Part shown: piece after piece, positions 1 through 11,146 of the stretch
Position numbering within the stretch: position 1 is the first letter of the stretch
Layout: each line of letters starts with the position of its first letter
Source of the DNA: Lepidodermella squamata
Taxonomy: Eukaryota > Gastrotricha
Length of the DNA: 64,000 nucleotides
Assembly (NCBI GenBank): GCA_047495785.1
Contig: JBLDXI010000033.1
Span: 1,488,001 to 1,552,000 of the forward strand
Direction of reading: 5' to 3'
Notes under the pieces: model-generated
Seen by the model: only the letters and a program-made list of their open reading frames with translations
The model's database searches: none
What the model was told of the DNA's origin: nothing
Made by a program: the position numbers and the translations under genes

Positions 1-808
1 CGCTGACGTCGAGCTTGTGCTAAGATTGACGCGAAAATCTTACTCATCCTACATTTTCTACATCTTCATACCATGTTTGACTGTTGAATTTGTTTCATTG
101 CTTTGCTTCTGGCTGGATCCGAGGGATAACGAAAAAGTCACACTAGGTATTGGCCTTATCTTGACCTACGTCGTTTTTCTGCTTGTTGTCAATCAAAAAT
201 TACCTCGCTCTGCTACGGAAATTGTCCCTCTTATAAGTATTTATCTTGCTTTAACTATGTCTCTAACCGCTATCATGGTTTTCACCCAAATCTTCCTATT
301 AAATTGGTACCTCCGCCCCGTTCATTTAGGCCCAGTTCCGAACTGGTTGCGTAAGGTTTGTCTCGAGTGGCTCGGGTGTTTAGTTAAGGTTTGCAGTAGT
401 GAGTCCTATCGATTGATCGATGAAAGCAAAATCGAGAGTACAAAAGCTCCATCGTCTATTAAAACAGCTAAATTGACATCATCACCTGCCTTCAACTCAT
501 CAATGTCGATGGATTCGTTTTTCAGTCGTAACAAAAACGAGGGTCTAGATGGCAATTTACAACGGCTGAAGGTTATTGAGACGAAAGTTGAGAATACGGT
601 CAAGTATTTTACGTCGGACCGGTCTGAACGATGGACGCGTGAACGGTATCGGCAGGACTGGTTTCGCGTCGCCTTCATAATTGACCGCGTGTTGTTCTAC
701 CTGTTTTTCATCATCACGTCCGTCATCAATGTTATCACGCTATTTTGGATTCCAATGTCGCATTACGTCCACGCATCTGACGGCGATAGTGATGCGACCA
801 ATGACTGA
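1..808 (+). CDS. Cys-loop (nicotinic-type) ligand-gated channel subunit, 3' part
   Basis: The reading frame is open from base 2 and runs to TGA at 806-808, so only the C-terminal part is present and the extracellular ligand-binding domain lies outside the window. Visible parts are M1 (SYIFYIFIPC), the M1-M2 linker with FWLDPRDNEK, the pore helix M2 (TLGIGLILTYVVFLLVV), M3, a long cytoplasmic loop and M4 (LFYLFFIITSVINVITLFW) close to the C-terminus. This is the nicotinic acetylcholine receptor superfamily layout of a pentameric plasma-membrane channel. The Glu of the intracellular ring (NEK) is present, but position 6' is Gly and the outer end of M2 reads NQK instead of the usual acidic residue. 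A polyadenylation-type AATAAA follows at about 816. It is the first of four same-strand paralogues. The ligand and ion selectivity cannot be told. Confidence 0.9.
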   Translation, partial: ADVELVLRLTRKSYSSYIFYIFIPCLTVEFVSLLCFWLDPRDNEKVTLGIGLILTYVVFLLVVNQKLPRSATEIVPLISIYLALTMSLTAIMVFTQIFLLNWYLRPVHLGPVPNWLRKVCLEWLGCLVKVCSSESYRLIDESKIESTKAPSSIKTAKLTSSPAFNSSMSMDSFFSRNKNEGLDGNLQRLKVIETKVENTVKYFTSDRSERWTRERYRQDWFRVAFIIDRVLFYLFFIITSVINVITLFWIPMSHYVHASDGDSDATND

Positions 809-951
809 TTTTGTATAAATAAAATTTTTATTTCGGCGGCGTTATTCCACAAGGGTTCAATGTTGAGAGGATGTACCGATATCAAAATAAAAATGATTTA
901 ATTTTTAACAAATTTAACTCAAAGCACCAAACAAAAAAATAGCGGCTAAAA

Positions 952-3041
952 ATGATAGCCCTATTTATTACTCTAACGATTTTTCGAGTGGTTGAAGCCT
1001 CGGTAGTTCGGCCAATTCCTTTATCAGGAGGTGATTATCAACTCTACGACCCGGAACACCGGCGAATCCGCAATGTGACAGATGAAGAGCAATTAGCTTT
1101 GCATCTGTTCAGTCATTACGATAACATGACAGGTAAATCAGAAAAAAATTCGAAAAAAAATATTTAAAACACCTTAAAAATAGGGCCTGTTATCAATGGG
1201 AGCAAAACAATACATTCAACGTTAGGGATTTTTATTGTATCAATTCAAGAAATGGATGAAATTAATCAAATTCTTCACTTGTCGGCTTGGCTTACAATAG
1301 TAATGAATTTTTCTTTGAATAATCGAATGTTTAGCGCAGTTTTCTTTCTAGACTTGGAATGATGAGAGGCTAAGTTGGAACCCAGAGATTTACGGCGGCC
1401 TGAAATCGGTGACCGTGAATGCCAATCGCGTCTGGCTGGCTGATTTTGTCTTCTACAACTCGGCGGCTGAGATCGATTTGAACTCGCTGCGGGCCCGTAA
1501 TGCTGTAATCGATTACCATGGAAACGTCAGAATCACCCCTCAAGCTCAACTTTGCGCTGCTTGCTACTTTGATTTAACTGTATTTCCTTTCGATGACACG
1601 ACATGCCGGATAAATATAGGTAAAAATGGTCAGGTTTTGAGGTGAATTTAAGGTTCCAGCTTTGAATTCGAGCCTTCTCTTTCTCTGATTATAATCCGAT
1701 TATCCGGATAAAATTAAAAATTTTTTTTAGAAAATTAGTTGATCCAATTTTCTTTATTCGGTGATACAAAATTTGATTGGTAAACATTTTATTTTGATTT
1801 TCCGATTTTTCAAATGTGTGCCTTGGACTTCGAATTCTTTGGCCGCAATTCAAAAATGATCAACAACCGATGCTTCAAGCCCAATAATCGGAAAATCAAA
1901 TAAAATTTTCAGTAATAAAAAATGTGCTGGACTATTGGAATGTAATGCTGGAACCTCAATTTTAGTGGTCCAAACTCGTTTTAAATTTTTCTAAATTTTT
2001 TGTGTATAACCAGGCTCTTGGACTTATGATAGCGAAAGGTTGGTTCTTCATAATGCATCCGAATCCGCTGATTTGTCAATGTATGACGCCAACGAAAACT
2101 GGGTCATTGACAAGACAAAATTTCAGGAAATTCAAACCAGACATCGGCCAGTTGTCGTTCATTCCCATGTCCGTTCACCAACCGGGGAGGATCGTCATCA
2201 CGTCGAACACTACTACCACACAGGGCCTGCTCGAACAATGGTTCGGCCATTTGCCGATGTTCAATTAATTATCATTCTGCAACGAAAATCTTACATTCAT
2301 TACATTTTATATATTTTTCTACCTTGCGCTATTGTTGAAATGATTACATTGCTTTGCTTCTGGCTCGACCCTCGTGATGGGGAGAAAATTTCATTAGGCG
2401 TCGGTCTCATCCTTGCCTATATAGTTTTCCTACTTGTTGTCAACCGAACTCTACCTAGATCTGCTAATGAAGTCGTGCCATTGATTAGTTCCTATCTAGC
2501 TATAACTATGGCTTTAACTGTTGGCTTGGTTACCGTACAAATTCTCCTCCTTAATTGGTACTACAATCCGAAACATAAAAATGTACCCGGATGGTTGCGC
2601 ATCATTGTCTTGCAATGGCTGGGCCGATTTTTTGGAATCCCTGATAACCCGGTAAATGACGATTTAATTTATTCCCACAGTTTCAGATCGGCGCCATCTC
2701 CTGTTCGGCCCATCCGGAAACACATATCCCCTAGTATGAAGGGGAGACCTAAAAGGGAAAAACCCTCAGAAATTTCGTGGAGCGAAAGTGTGATGAATCA
2801 TCACGAAAATCGGGTTAAAAATACCGTTAGTTACTTTGGCATGCGTCATTCGGTTAAAATGGTGGAAAGGGAAAAATTCAATGATTGGTTCCGCTTGGCC
2901 TATATTTGCGACAGATTATTGTTTTATTTCTTCTTCATAATTCAACTGTTGTTTAATTTTGTGACGCTAATCTGGTTACCCTATCGCCACTCTGGCCACG
3001 CGTCAGTTTCATATGATCACTCTGATGATGATGGCGATTAA
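952..3041 (+). CDS. Cys-loop (nicotinic-type) channel subunit, complete
   Basis: Exons read as 952-1132, 1184-1299, 1352-1619 and 2014-3041, giving about 530 residues; all joins keep frame and use GT/AG. The start has a signal peptide (MIALFITLTIFRVVEAS). The ligand-binding domain carries the WNP and WLADFVFYN motifs, and a perfect Cys-loop with 13 residues between the cysteines (C-YFDLTVFPFDDTT-C) at about 1557-1613. M1 to M4 follow, with the linker FWLDPRDGEK and M2 ISLGVGLILAYIVFLLVV. There is no vicinal Cys pair before M1, so it resembles a non-alpha subunit. Potential N-glycosylation sites include NVT and NMT near the N-terminus. The outer end of M2 has NRT (basic) rather than an acidic ring. 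Polyadenylation signals lie at about 3041-3070. Confidence 0.92.
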
Positions 3042-3200
3042 TAAAATTATTGAACTTCTATATTTAATAAAGAGCTCCCTCGTGGATTTCATAGCCTCGG
3101 TAATTTGCTTAATTGATCTGCGCCAGGTGCAATTCTCAGCACTGGTCAGCAATTGATGGTACATTTAATTATAGTGGCCAGCCGCACTAAAAATAAAAAA

Positions 3201-5537
3201 ATGGAAAAATTAGTAGCTGTCTTGTCGCTTTTAAACTTGATTTTCGTGAAATCGGCAGAAGGCGAGATATCGAACTCGACCTTATCGCCAAGTTATGTCT
3301 CATATCGCGCATCAATAACTAAGGTGTTTCTAGCCATGCATAGAACTGCGACGGACGAAGAACGGCTGATTTACAAGCTGTTTCGGTATTACGACGCAAG
3401 AGCGCGGCCGGTGGAGCCTGACCGCGCCCGCGACCGGGTTATTGTCAGCGTAGGCGTGACACTCATTGCTGTTCCTAATCTCGATGAGTTGAACGAGGTC
3501 GTCGAATTCGATGTTTGGCTTCAAATGGTAATCTAAAAATTTATTTTTAATCTTTTTATTTATTTCCAAATTATTGAAAATTAATAAATTATTTAAAAAA
3601 TTTTAAAATTTAATTTAATTTAATGTTTTTTCAAAATTTCCATTTCTGTCAATTTGACCAGTATTGGGATGACAAACGTTTGGCATGGGACCGAAGCCTA
3701 TACAATGGTGTTAAGACTATATCAGTGCCAACGAAAAGAGTTTGGGTACCCGATGTTGTAATCTACAACAGGTAAGATTAGTCCTAATTCAAAGTCAATT
3801 TAAATTATGGCTGCTCCAGCGCCGATATGGCTGATGCTCGTAATACCCAGGGCAGGCGGGCATTGGTTGATTATAACGGCCGAGTAAGGGTAAGTTCAGG
3901 TAACTAATGGCCGAAATAATTGGTAAAATTTCCTGATTTCAGCTCTCTCCTTTCGTAAAGCTTCACACCCCCTGCCGAATGGATTTAACTCTGTAAGTTC
4001 AGTCCTAAAATGATTTAGCTTTTTAATGATTTATTTACTAATTTAGTTATCCATTCGATGAACATTCATGCAAGGTAATATTTGATTATATCTTAAATTT
4101 TGGAAATATTTTTTGGACGGTAGATCATTTTCGGGTCCTGGTCTTACGATGACACTCAGGTCCTACTAATAAATATGACCGAAACCGCAGATATCAGCCA
4201 ATTTCGGCTGAGTGGCAAATGGGACGTAGTGACAGCCAAACTGCGATCAGCCCGAGGCCGCCGGCTCAGCTTTTTCTCGAAAGGTTCTATCCCTGGCTTC
4301 TACAAACGTCACATTAACAACCCTCGCCAGTTGTCGGAGGCCTTAGACCTTAGCGCTAGGCAACAAGAGATAGTCGAGAATGAAATGAGGCGCCTAAACA
4401 AAACTCACCAACACCTCACGATGATATCAACGGTGAACTGCATCGTCCGAATGAGGCGGCGACTTCTTCTCAATCATATCATCAACATTTTCGTACCTTG
4501 CTCCTTAATTGCTTCAATCACTTTGATGTCCTTTCGATTGCCGCACACATCGAAGAAAAAAATTTCATTAGGGGTCAACGGTCAGCTTTCTTTATTGCTG
4601 TTCCTTTTTCTTGTTGCAAAATCTACGCCATCGACTTCGGATTCGATTTCGCTTCTAAGTGAGTTGCTGAAAAAATTAAAAAAAAAATTATTAAGGAGGA
4701 TTTTTCATTTTTCCAGCTACCTATTTGCTATTTACAATGACATCTGCGGGTTGTATTGTCATGCTGGAAGTTTTAATACTGAACGTTCATCACATGGGTA
4801 GTTCAAAATTTATGCCAGTTCCGAATTGGATGAGGAAACTGGTCGTCGATAGAATCGCGCCAATGATTGGATTCAACAAGCGCGCCCTGCACGAGGCGAT
4901 GCTTGTAAAACAGAAACCGCCTCGCCGTTTGAAATCAACGCGAAGTATATCCGGGTCTTTGAGAAGCATGACTCGGTCTTTTTTCACCTTCAACGACCTG
5001 GCCTCATCGTTCGATGAGCTGTCCAACATTTGCGAGCATAACGCTGAGCTTAGCCTTGACGAGCAAGCAGAGAAAATTATGCGACGAATCAAACTAGTTG
5101 TGACCAACGAAAAGTCTCAGGTTAGACCTAGTCGAAGCTATTCCAGGTTAACGACTATCCCCTCTGTGGAATTTCTCGACGACGAACAATTTAACGATTA
5201 CTGCAATGCGCCGTTGGTCGCTGATTATTACCGAAAACTGCGCAAAAAGCAACAGGGTGACCGAGAAAATCGGCAATTACTCCTGATTCTCGACAGTGTA
5301 TCAAACACCCTGTCGTATTTTCTAGTCAGGTCTCAAGAAAAGCAGCTTAACGCGACGTGGCTAGCGGAATGGCGCGTGATTGGCATGGTCCTGGACCGAT
5401 TTGCGTTTTTCTTATTTCTCATCTGCTTGGTTGGGACAAATTTTCTGCTGTTGATGTACATTCCTTTTATTACGCATGTCGAGCACGTCGACGATACTGA
5501 GGAAACCTTCGGACAAGGCGAGCAGTGGTCAATTTGA
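3201..5537 (+). CDS. Cys-loop channel subunit with altered M1-M2 linker
   Basis: Seven exons are read: 3201-3527, 3662-3771, 3820-3889, 3943-3992, 4047-4074, 4124-4658 and 4717-5537, total about 646 residues. The ATG at 3201 is chosen because it begins a clean signal peptide (MEKLVAVLSLLNLIFV); an in-frame ATG at 3156 would add a charged leader. The Cys-loop has 13 residues between cysteines (C-RMDLTLYPFDEHS-C), split by an intron after LTL. The region before M2 is unlike its neighbours: FWLDPRDGEK is replaced by FRLPHTSKKK, so the conserved Trp, Asp and intracellular-ring Glu are gone. M2 is ISLGVNGQLSLLLFLFLV. The pre-M1 segment is also longer than in the neighbours. The M3-M4 loop is long and M4 is intact. 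It belongs to the nicotinic-type family, but gating and selectivity are doubtful. Confidence 0.88.
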
Positions 5538-5776
5538 AAGTACTGCGTGTTGTTGACAGTTATTCACTTTATATTGTTGTAAACAACCATTTATATTCGA
5601 CAATCGATAATAAAATTAATGGTGTGAACAAGTATTCTAAATTGCTTGCTAATAATTAATGAGTAGCCATACCTGTCGCGCACTGATTGTTGATTGCTGA
5701 CCTACAGGGGGTCACGTGTCACAACAACACTGAGTCGCGTTTCAAATAGCCTAAATTACATTTTCAACAGATAAAA

Positions 5777-7767
5777 ATGAAAATTTTCCGAATTATTTTG
5801 ATTTTTCTTCATTTTTGCTGCGATTTTGGCGCAAATGCAGCAAGTGTATCGGCCTATCCTCTTTCAGGGGGTGACTACAGTCTATTAGATCCGCGGTAAG
5901 GATCAATTTCAAAAATTTCAATTAAAAATTAAACCAATTTTTTTCGAAAGACATCGGCGGATTCGGAATATTTCAGACGAAGAGCGATTGTCGAGTCGAT
6001 TATTTAGATTTTACGATGTTAGGAGCGGTCCTTACTACAACAACTCTGATATCATTCAGATTCAATTCGGTATTTCCATCGCTTCAATTTTAAAAATACA
6101 AGAGGTCAAACAAATATTGCACTGCCTCGTCTGGCTTGATTTGGTATGGAATATAAATCCATCTTAAAAATGACTGAGTCGATTATATTACCTCTCAGAG
6201 ATGGACCGATCAGAGGCTGGTATGGAACCCGAAAAATTACAATGGAATGAGTAAGATGGCTGTGCCTACGAAGCGAATATGGTATGAAAATCATAAAAAA
6301 AATTCAAAAATAATCAGAATTTTCTTTTTCTAGGTTGCCTGATATATTGCTGTAAGATTTTTAATTTTTAAATAATTAAAATTAAATTGGCAATTTTTCA
6401 GATACAATTCGGCAGAAACTCTTGATACTCGTTTCATGTACGGAATTCACGCAATTGTTGAATATACAGGGATGGTCAAAGTCATGCCTTTCATAAAAAT
6501 TCGATCGTTTTGCCCATTAGACCTGAGCATGTACCCATTCGATGAGACAGTGTAAGTGGCTTTGATAACTTCATTCAATTTGTCAAATTTTTCCCATTTT
6601 AGGTGTCCCCTCAGATTCGGATCATGGGTTTACGATAGCAGTAAATTAATTTTGACAAATCAATCGACCGAAGCTGATTTATCGCGATACTCCGAGTCAA
6701 GTAAATGGGACATCCTCGCCACAAAAGTCGACCGTATCTGGCGAAATCGACTGATTTTCCACGATTGGCCACCAAATCAGAATCTGACGCATTTGTACGC
6801 CGATCTGGAAGTTAGCCTCAGAATGCGGCGACGTTTCCTCTTCAATTACTATTTCGACATATTCATCCCATGCACTGTCATCACTGTAATCACCCTGATG
6901 TGCTTCTGGCTCGATCCAAGGGACGGCGAAAAAATCGGGCTAGGTATCGGCCTTATCCTTACCTATATCGTCTTTATGCTAGTGGTCAACAAAAGCATAC
7001 CGACTTCAAGCGACGTTTCGCCGTTGATTTCGATTTACCTTACGGTTACTATGGCCATGTCTGGAACTGTCGTAGCTGTTGAAATTCTGATGCTGAACAT
7101 TTATGGCAGGGGCAGGGAGAACTCGAGCCCACCTAAATGGCTTCACGTCCTGGTCGTTGATATTTTCGCTAGGTGTTTCAAAATTAATTTCAAGCGGAAA
7201 CACATCCGGCAGCATCGTCGTTCCAGCTTAAATCTCAGCATTTCTGAAACAATTGACAGCCTTGCGAAACCGGTGAGAAAAATTCCGACCAAGGTTAAGT
7301 TGTCCAGTGTTGGAAATATTTCACCGGTTTTGTGCCGAGTCACGTCGTTTAACGCGGATATGATGAAGACCGACGAGGAAGTGAAGCGAGACGAACTATT
7401 CAGGCGAGCCCTGGAGAACATTGCGAATGTAAATAAAGCCGAAAATGTTCTCATCAACCGAGCCCGTCGTCGATTTTCGCCAAATCGGGTGTTAAATTCG
7501 GTGAGATCGCGCGAGGAAGAGGAAATGCATAAGCGGCGGTTGATTTTGCTGGATTCTGTTCGAGACACTGTTTCTTACGCAGCGATGCGACGCCGTGATG
7601 AGAGTGCTAAGGTTAAGAACAGCGAAGAGTGGGACGTTATCGCATATACGATGGATCGACTGCTTTTCTACCTGTTTTTCTGCATTATGCTATCGTCAAA
7701 TTTTATTCTACTGTTTTGGCAGCCTCTTATGAGCCACTTGCCTCATGATCATGCTACTTTTATGTAA
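5777..7767 (+). CDS. Cys-loop (nicotinic-type) channel subunit, complete
   Basis: Exons read as 5777-5895, 5951-6143, 6199-6281, 6334-6351 (only 18 bases), 6402-6551 and 6603-7767, total about 575 residues. After a signal peptide (MKIFRIILIFLHFCCDF) the mature N-terminus has PLSGGDYSLLDP, almost the same as the second gene's PLSGGDYQLYDP. The Cys-loop is C-PLDLSMYPFDETV-C, with the second cysteine coded by the last exon. M1-M2 reads FWLDPRDGEK then IGLGIGLILTYIVFMLVV, and M3, a long basic cytoplasmic loop and M4 follow. Intron positions around the Cys-loop match the third gene better than the second, where they have been lost. There is no vicinal Cys pair before M1. Function is inferred from the fold: a ligand-gated ion channel subunit of the plasma membrane. 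Confidence 0.92.
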
Positions 7768-8144
7768 ACTGAGGTCTTGAAAAGACGAAACGGTTGAGAC
7801 TTCTATAATAAAAAATGTATAGGTCAAAAATATTAAATATCTGAAAATGAGATTCTCGGAATTTTCCAGACCTCATATAGAGTACAAAGTCCATCAGCTG
7901 AATAAATAAAATAAGTGACGCTCAACAGTTTTTTGGGGGTTACGAATTTTTGCTCGTGAAATGTAAAAAATTCGCAAGAATGCTCTTGCAACAGGGTGAC
8001 GGCTGATCAAATAAGTTCAAAGGGTAGTCCGAGAGCGAGTGTTTACAAGTGCTTCAGAAATAAATTGGGCGGTAACCCAGGAAAGGCAGAGATAATTTAT
8101 TTCCTGACTCTAATAATTCTTAAAAACCCTTCCGTAGATAGGAA
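7768..8144 (+). other. Intergenic; degenerate copy of the protease promoter region
   Basis: No gene is seen here. From about 7855 the sequence (AAAGTCCATCAGCTGAATAA, and later GGCTGATCAAA and ACAAGTGCTTC) repeats motifs found upstream of the cysteine-protease genes and of the decayed copy near 18.2 kb. This suggests that the promoter was duplicated together with the gene fragment that follows. Confidence 0.5.
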
Positions 8145-8435
8145 ATGAAGTTCATCTTGGCAACTCTGTTAATTTCTGTCGGCCTAGTCTGGGCTAACCA
8201 AAACATCATCAGCAAAAACGAAGCTGTCGTCGATGCTCTTAATCATAACCAGAGCGATGTTGAGCACGGTCTGAACGAACATCTCGTCAATGGTTCCATT
8301 GATGATGCCTACAACAATCTGTACAACAACCTGATTTTTGTAGAGGACGAAGACCACGAAGATTTCGAAGTTGACAACGGTGACGTTGAACAGCCCGGAA
8401 ATCTGGCGCCATTGTCTCGCGCTTCACAGCACTAA
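8145..8435 (+). CDS. Stand-alone signal peptide and pro-region of the cysteine-protease family
   Basis: This 96-residue frame begins MKFILATLLISVGLVWA and is nearly identical over its whole length to the first 90 residues of the C1A proteases at 11147 and 19633, including the acidic stretch VEDEDHEDFE. It stops with TAA right where the protease copies continue with Ala-rich sequence, so the mature peptidase domain is absent. No protease-like sequence was found downstream, and an AATAAA lies at about 8644. It is either a truncated duplicate or a secreted pro-region-like protein. Free pro-regions of this peptidase family can act as inhibitors (known, for example, for CTLA-2-type proteins), but nothing here proves such a role. 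The frame is intact, which is mild evidence against simple decay. Confidence 0.6.
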   Translation: MKFILATLLISVGLVWANQNIISKNEAVVDALNHNQSDVEHGLNEHLVNGSIDDAYNNLYNNLIFVEDEDHEDFEVDNGDVEQPGNLAPLSRASQH

Positions 8436-8726
8436 AAATGTCTCGCGAAAATGGACAGAAGTAATAATTAAATGCCTCAAATTATACCTAATAGTATGAA
8501 TATTTTCTGTGAGTTTATTTGATGTAACGCTCCAAATTCTCACTATGCATAGGCTGATTCCTTGTGTCCACTGTTGGATTTAACTGAAACTAACCCAGGT
8601 TTAAGATAAATGAATTACTACATTATGCGTGATATTTCAATTGAATAAATCAGCATGTTCGAATATATCGTCTGATGCATGACCGGTGGCCAGCCGATTT
8701 GGATCGCCTTCATCGCTAAGCAAATA

Positions 8727-9221
8727 CAGTAGAAGCTGTGTAATCCGGACACCATCGGTCGCGGAAAATTTGTCCGCATTAGCACGCTGTCCGCATTGGG
8801 CGGTCCTCTATATTCCGAGGCGCCCCTTGAAAGGGCGTCAGCGAACAGGATTAGGCCCCTTTTACGCGCAGGTACTGTTTGCTTTTCTAATTAGCGCGCT
8901 CTTTAGTTAGATTTGAGTGGTTTTCACACATAATTTGCAACTTGAGGCTAAGTAAGCGAAGATTTGTGACAATATCCATAACCCACTCGGAGACATGGAG
9001 CTGAGGGGTGTCCGCGGTGTCCGCACTACAGAGCCTAAAATACCCATATGGACTGTAGCTAGAAAACTGGCCGTATTAGCACGCGTCTGCATTAAGAAGC
9101 TGTCCGCCTTAAAGAGCGCGATGTCCGCATGTTATAACGTAAACTCCGTCCGTCGCCCTAAAATCGTCCGGACTAGCCCGCTGTCCGCATTGCTGGGGTT
9201 CGGATTATACAGCTTCTACTG
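8727..9221. mobile_element. Miniature inverted-repeat element, pogo/Tigger-like ends
   Basis: The element begins CAGTAGAAGCTGTGTAATCC and ends with the reverse complement (GGATTATACAGCTTCTACTG). It is flanked by TA on both sides (8725-8726 and 9222-9223), the target duplication of the Tc1/mariner/pogo superfamily. At 495 bases with no transposase frame it must be non-autonomous. The inside is built of short degenerate GTCCGCATT-type repeats. A second element with related ends lies at 43284-43743. Confidence 0.8.
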
Positions 9222-9223
9222 TA

Positions 9224-10620
9224 TTTAAAAAAGTTCGGTTTCCAGTTTTTTCCACTGTCACCGCAAATTGAACACACAATTGAAAAGTGGATTGCGTAAT
9301 GGAAATGTCGTACGGTTCAGTTTCAAAATCGTTTAAATAACCTAAGATTTCTTATGGAAATTTCATTTCTGAAATTAAAATGAGACAAATGAAGTGTTCC
9401 CACATGGTTGGTTATTTTTTGCTTCAATGGAAAAAGCGATTCCGCCCGGTGTTTCCGCCCGGTGATTCCGCCCGCTCACGCGTTTTAAGGTGGATCTTTT
9501 ATTATTAATTTCGGTTAAAATCCAAATCACTGAATTACTGGGCGAACCATACTCCATTTAGGGATTGGACTAGCAAAGCAAAAATTTGAACCAAAGAAAG
9601 CATTTTAACAAAAACCATTTTTATTGAACAATAATACTGTGGGAGAACCTATAAACAATAGTCAGTTCTGGATGTGACATGCACCGTGCAGTAAATTACT
9701 TGACAACTGGCGTCGACCGTGAAATGGCGTGATTCAAACCGGTTCTTCATAGGTTTGACAGGATCACAGCCCAACAATGCCAATGTCGTCGCTTCGCATA
9801 GAGATTTTCCACCGAAACTCGTTGAACAGCATAGTCGGCGTATCGTTTCCTGGAATTTTGCACCGTGCCAATTGTCTCAAGCGCCAATTCTTCGATGTAT
9901 TGTTGCAGTTATTCAGCAACGCCTTCAAAGTCATCGCCGTCATCGCCGCCGGATTAAACGCTGGAATCTGATCGGCCAAGGGGAAATTCGGGCTTTTGCT
10001 ATAGCAGCTCGATAACTTGAGCATTGCGGTTTTCACGAGCTGATTGGTGTCGCTCAGACTGCAACAGCCATATCGTTAACGTCGTTGAATAACTCGGATT
10101 TAGGCTTGTTTACTTCCATTTGAAAAGGGTAGGTGACAAGTAAAACGTCTACTGTTTTTGCCCCTTCATTTGCGTTGAAAAAGCCGCTTTTTACTTGTCA
10201 CCCGTGACCTTAAAACGGATGTAAACAAGCCTAAATCCGAGTTATTCATTTATGTTTCATTTTAATACCCGTCATTCATTGCATCGTTTACACTAGTAAG
10301 AGATACCCCGCAAATCCAGAATGCTGTTGCGTGTTAATGGGTTTTGGGTTTGTGCGGCAAATGATCAGACCGAGTCAGACAGACGGCGCAAGGAGCCATC
10401 GTTTTTATCGAGTATGCGTACTTCCCAACACCATTCTGACAGGTAACTTTCTTCCCGATCAATGAACAGTGGATCGGCTTCAATCTGCAGCTTACAATCG
10501 CTCGCTGTAATAAACTGCGACTTGCTAAGTCGTATATTTTTTACACTGGCATCCGATATCCGATTTCTTGATTTTCCTAACATTGAACATTTATATTATA
10601 ATTTCTCTCTCAGGTGAAAA
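9224..10620. other. Gene-poor stretch with two unassigned minus-strand frames
   Basis: No recognisable gene. Two minus-strand frames (10583-10365 and 10036-9764) could be exons flanking the palindromic element at 10088, since the first has a GT at its end. Neither resembles a family I know, and the second has no convincing acceptor. A small CCGCCCGGTG-type repeat is at about 9446-9475. Confidence 0.3.
10088..10246. repeat. Palindromic miniature element
   Basis: The left end AATAACTCGGATTTAGGCTT is repeated in reverse complement at the right end, and a second inverted pair (GGTGACAAGTAAAA / TTTTACTTGTCACC) lies inside. The whole 159-base unit can fold back. It has no coding capacity. Target-site duplication is not clear. 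Confidence 0.75.
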
Positions 10621-11080
10621 AATTCATTTTGCAAAAAAAAAACTGAATCTGAGACTGTCACCGCCGAGAACTGTGTAGGCGACAGGCCTCGCGCCGTGTT
10701 GCCGTTATCCAGAGCAAAATTACATTTCAAAGTCCATATTTTGAAAATGATAAATTGCTGGGTTTATTATAAGTTCATAGGGCAAAAGTTATATGTACAA
10801 GAATTATAAAAAAAATATGGAACCTCGGCGCATGGCATATTATAGCTATTTGACCCTAAGAAGTTTCTCGACTCAAGATTGAATTAAATCACGCAGGTGA
10901 TTAAACTAAACGCTATTGCAACGCACATTTTTTATGTTTCAGGCCATAATTTTTGACACGCAGATGGAAATCTCGTAGGAGTTTTAGCGCTTAGCGCGGT
11001 TTCTTGACAAGCACATCGCAGGCACGCCTGATCAAACTATTCCCAGGGCAGTCCTAGGCGGGATGCGGGGTTTCGGTGGG

Positions 11081-11088
11081 TATAAATA
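11081..11088 (+). promoter_or_regulatory. TATA box of the first cysteine-protease gene
   Basis: TATAAATA lies 66 bases before the ATG at 11147, after a GC-rich stretch GGGTTTCGGTGGG. The same arrangement is found before the paralogue (19569-19576). Its position decides the start codon, because an in-frame ATG at 11063 lies upstream of the box and would not be in the mRNA. Confidence 0.75.
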
Positions 11089-11146
11089 CAGGTCTGTTGC
11101 CCATGCCTGCTCAGAAACCCATTCAACTTTCTCCTCTCACAGAAAA

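Noticed and set aside
11063-11146. Upstream in-frame ATG extending the protease by 28 residues
   Set aside because: It lies before the TATA box at 11081 and would remove the signal peptide from the N-terminus.
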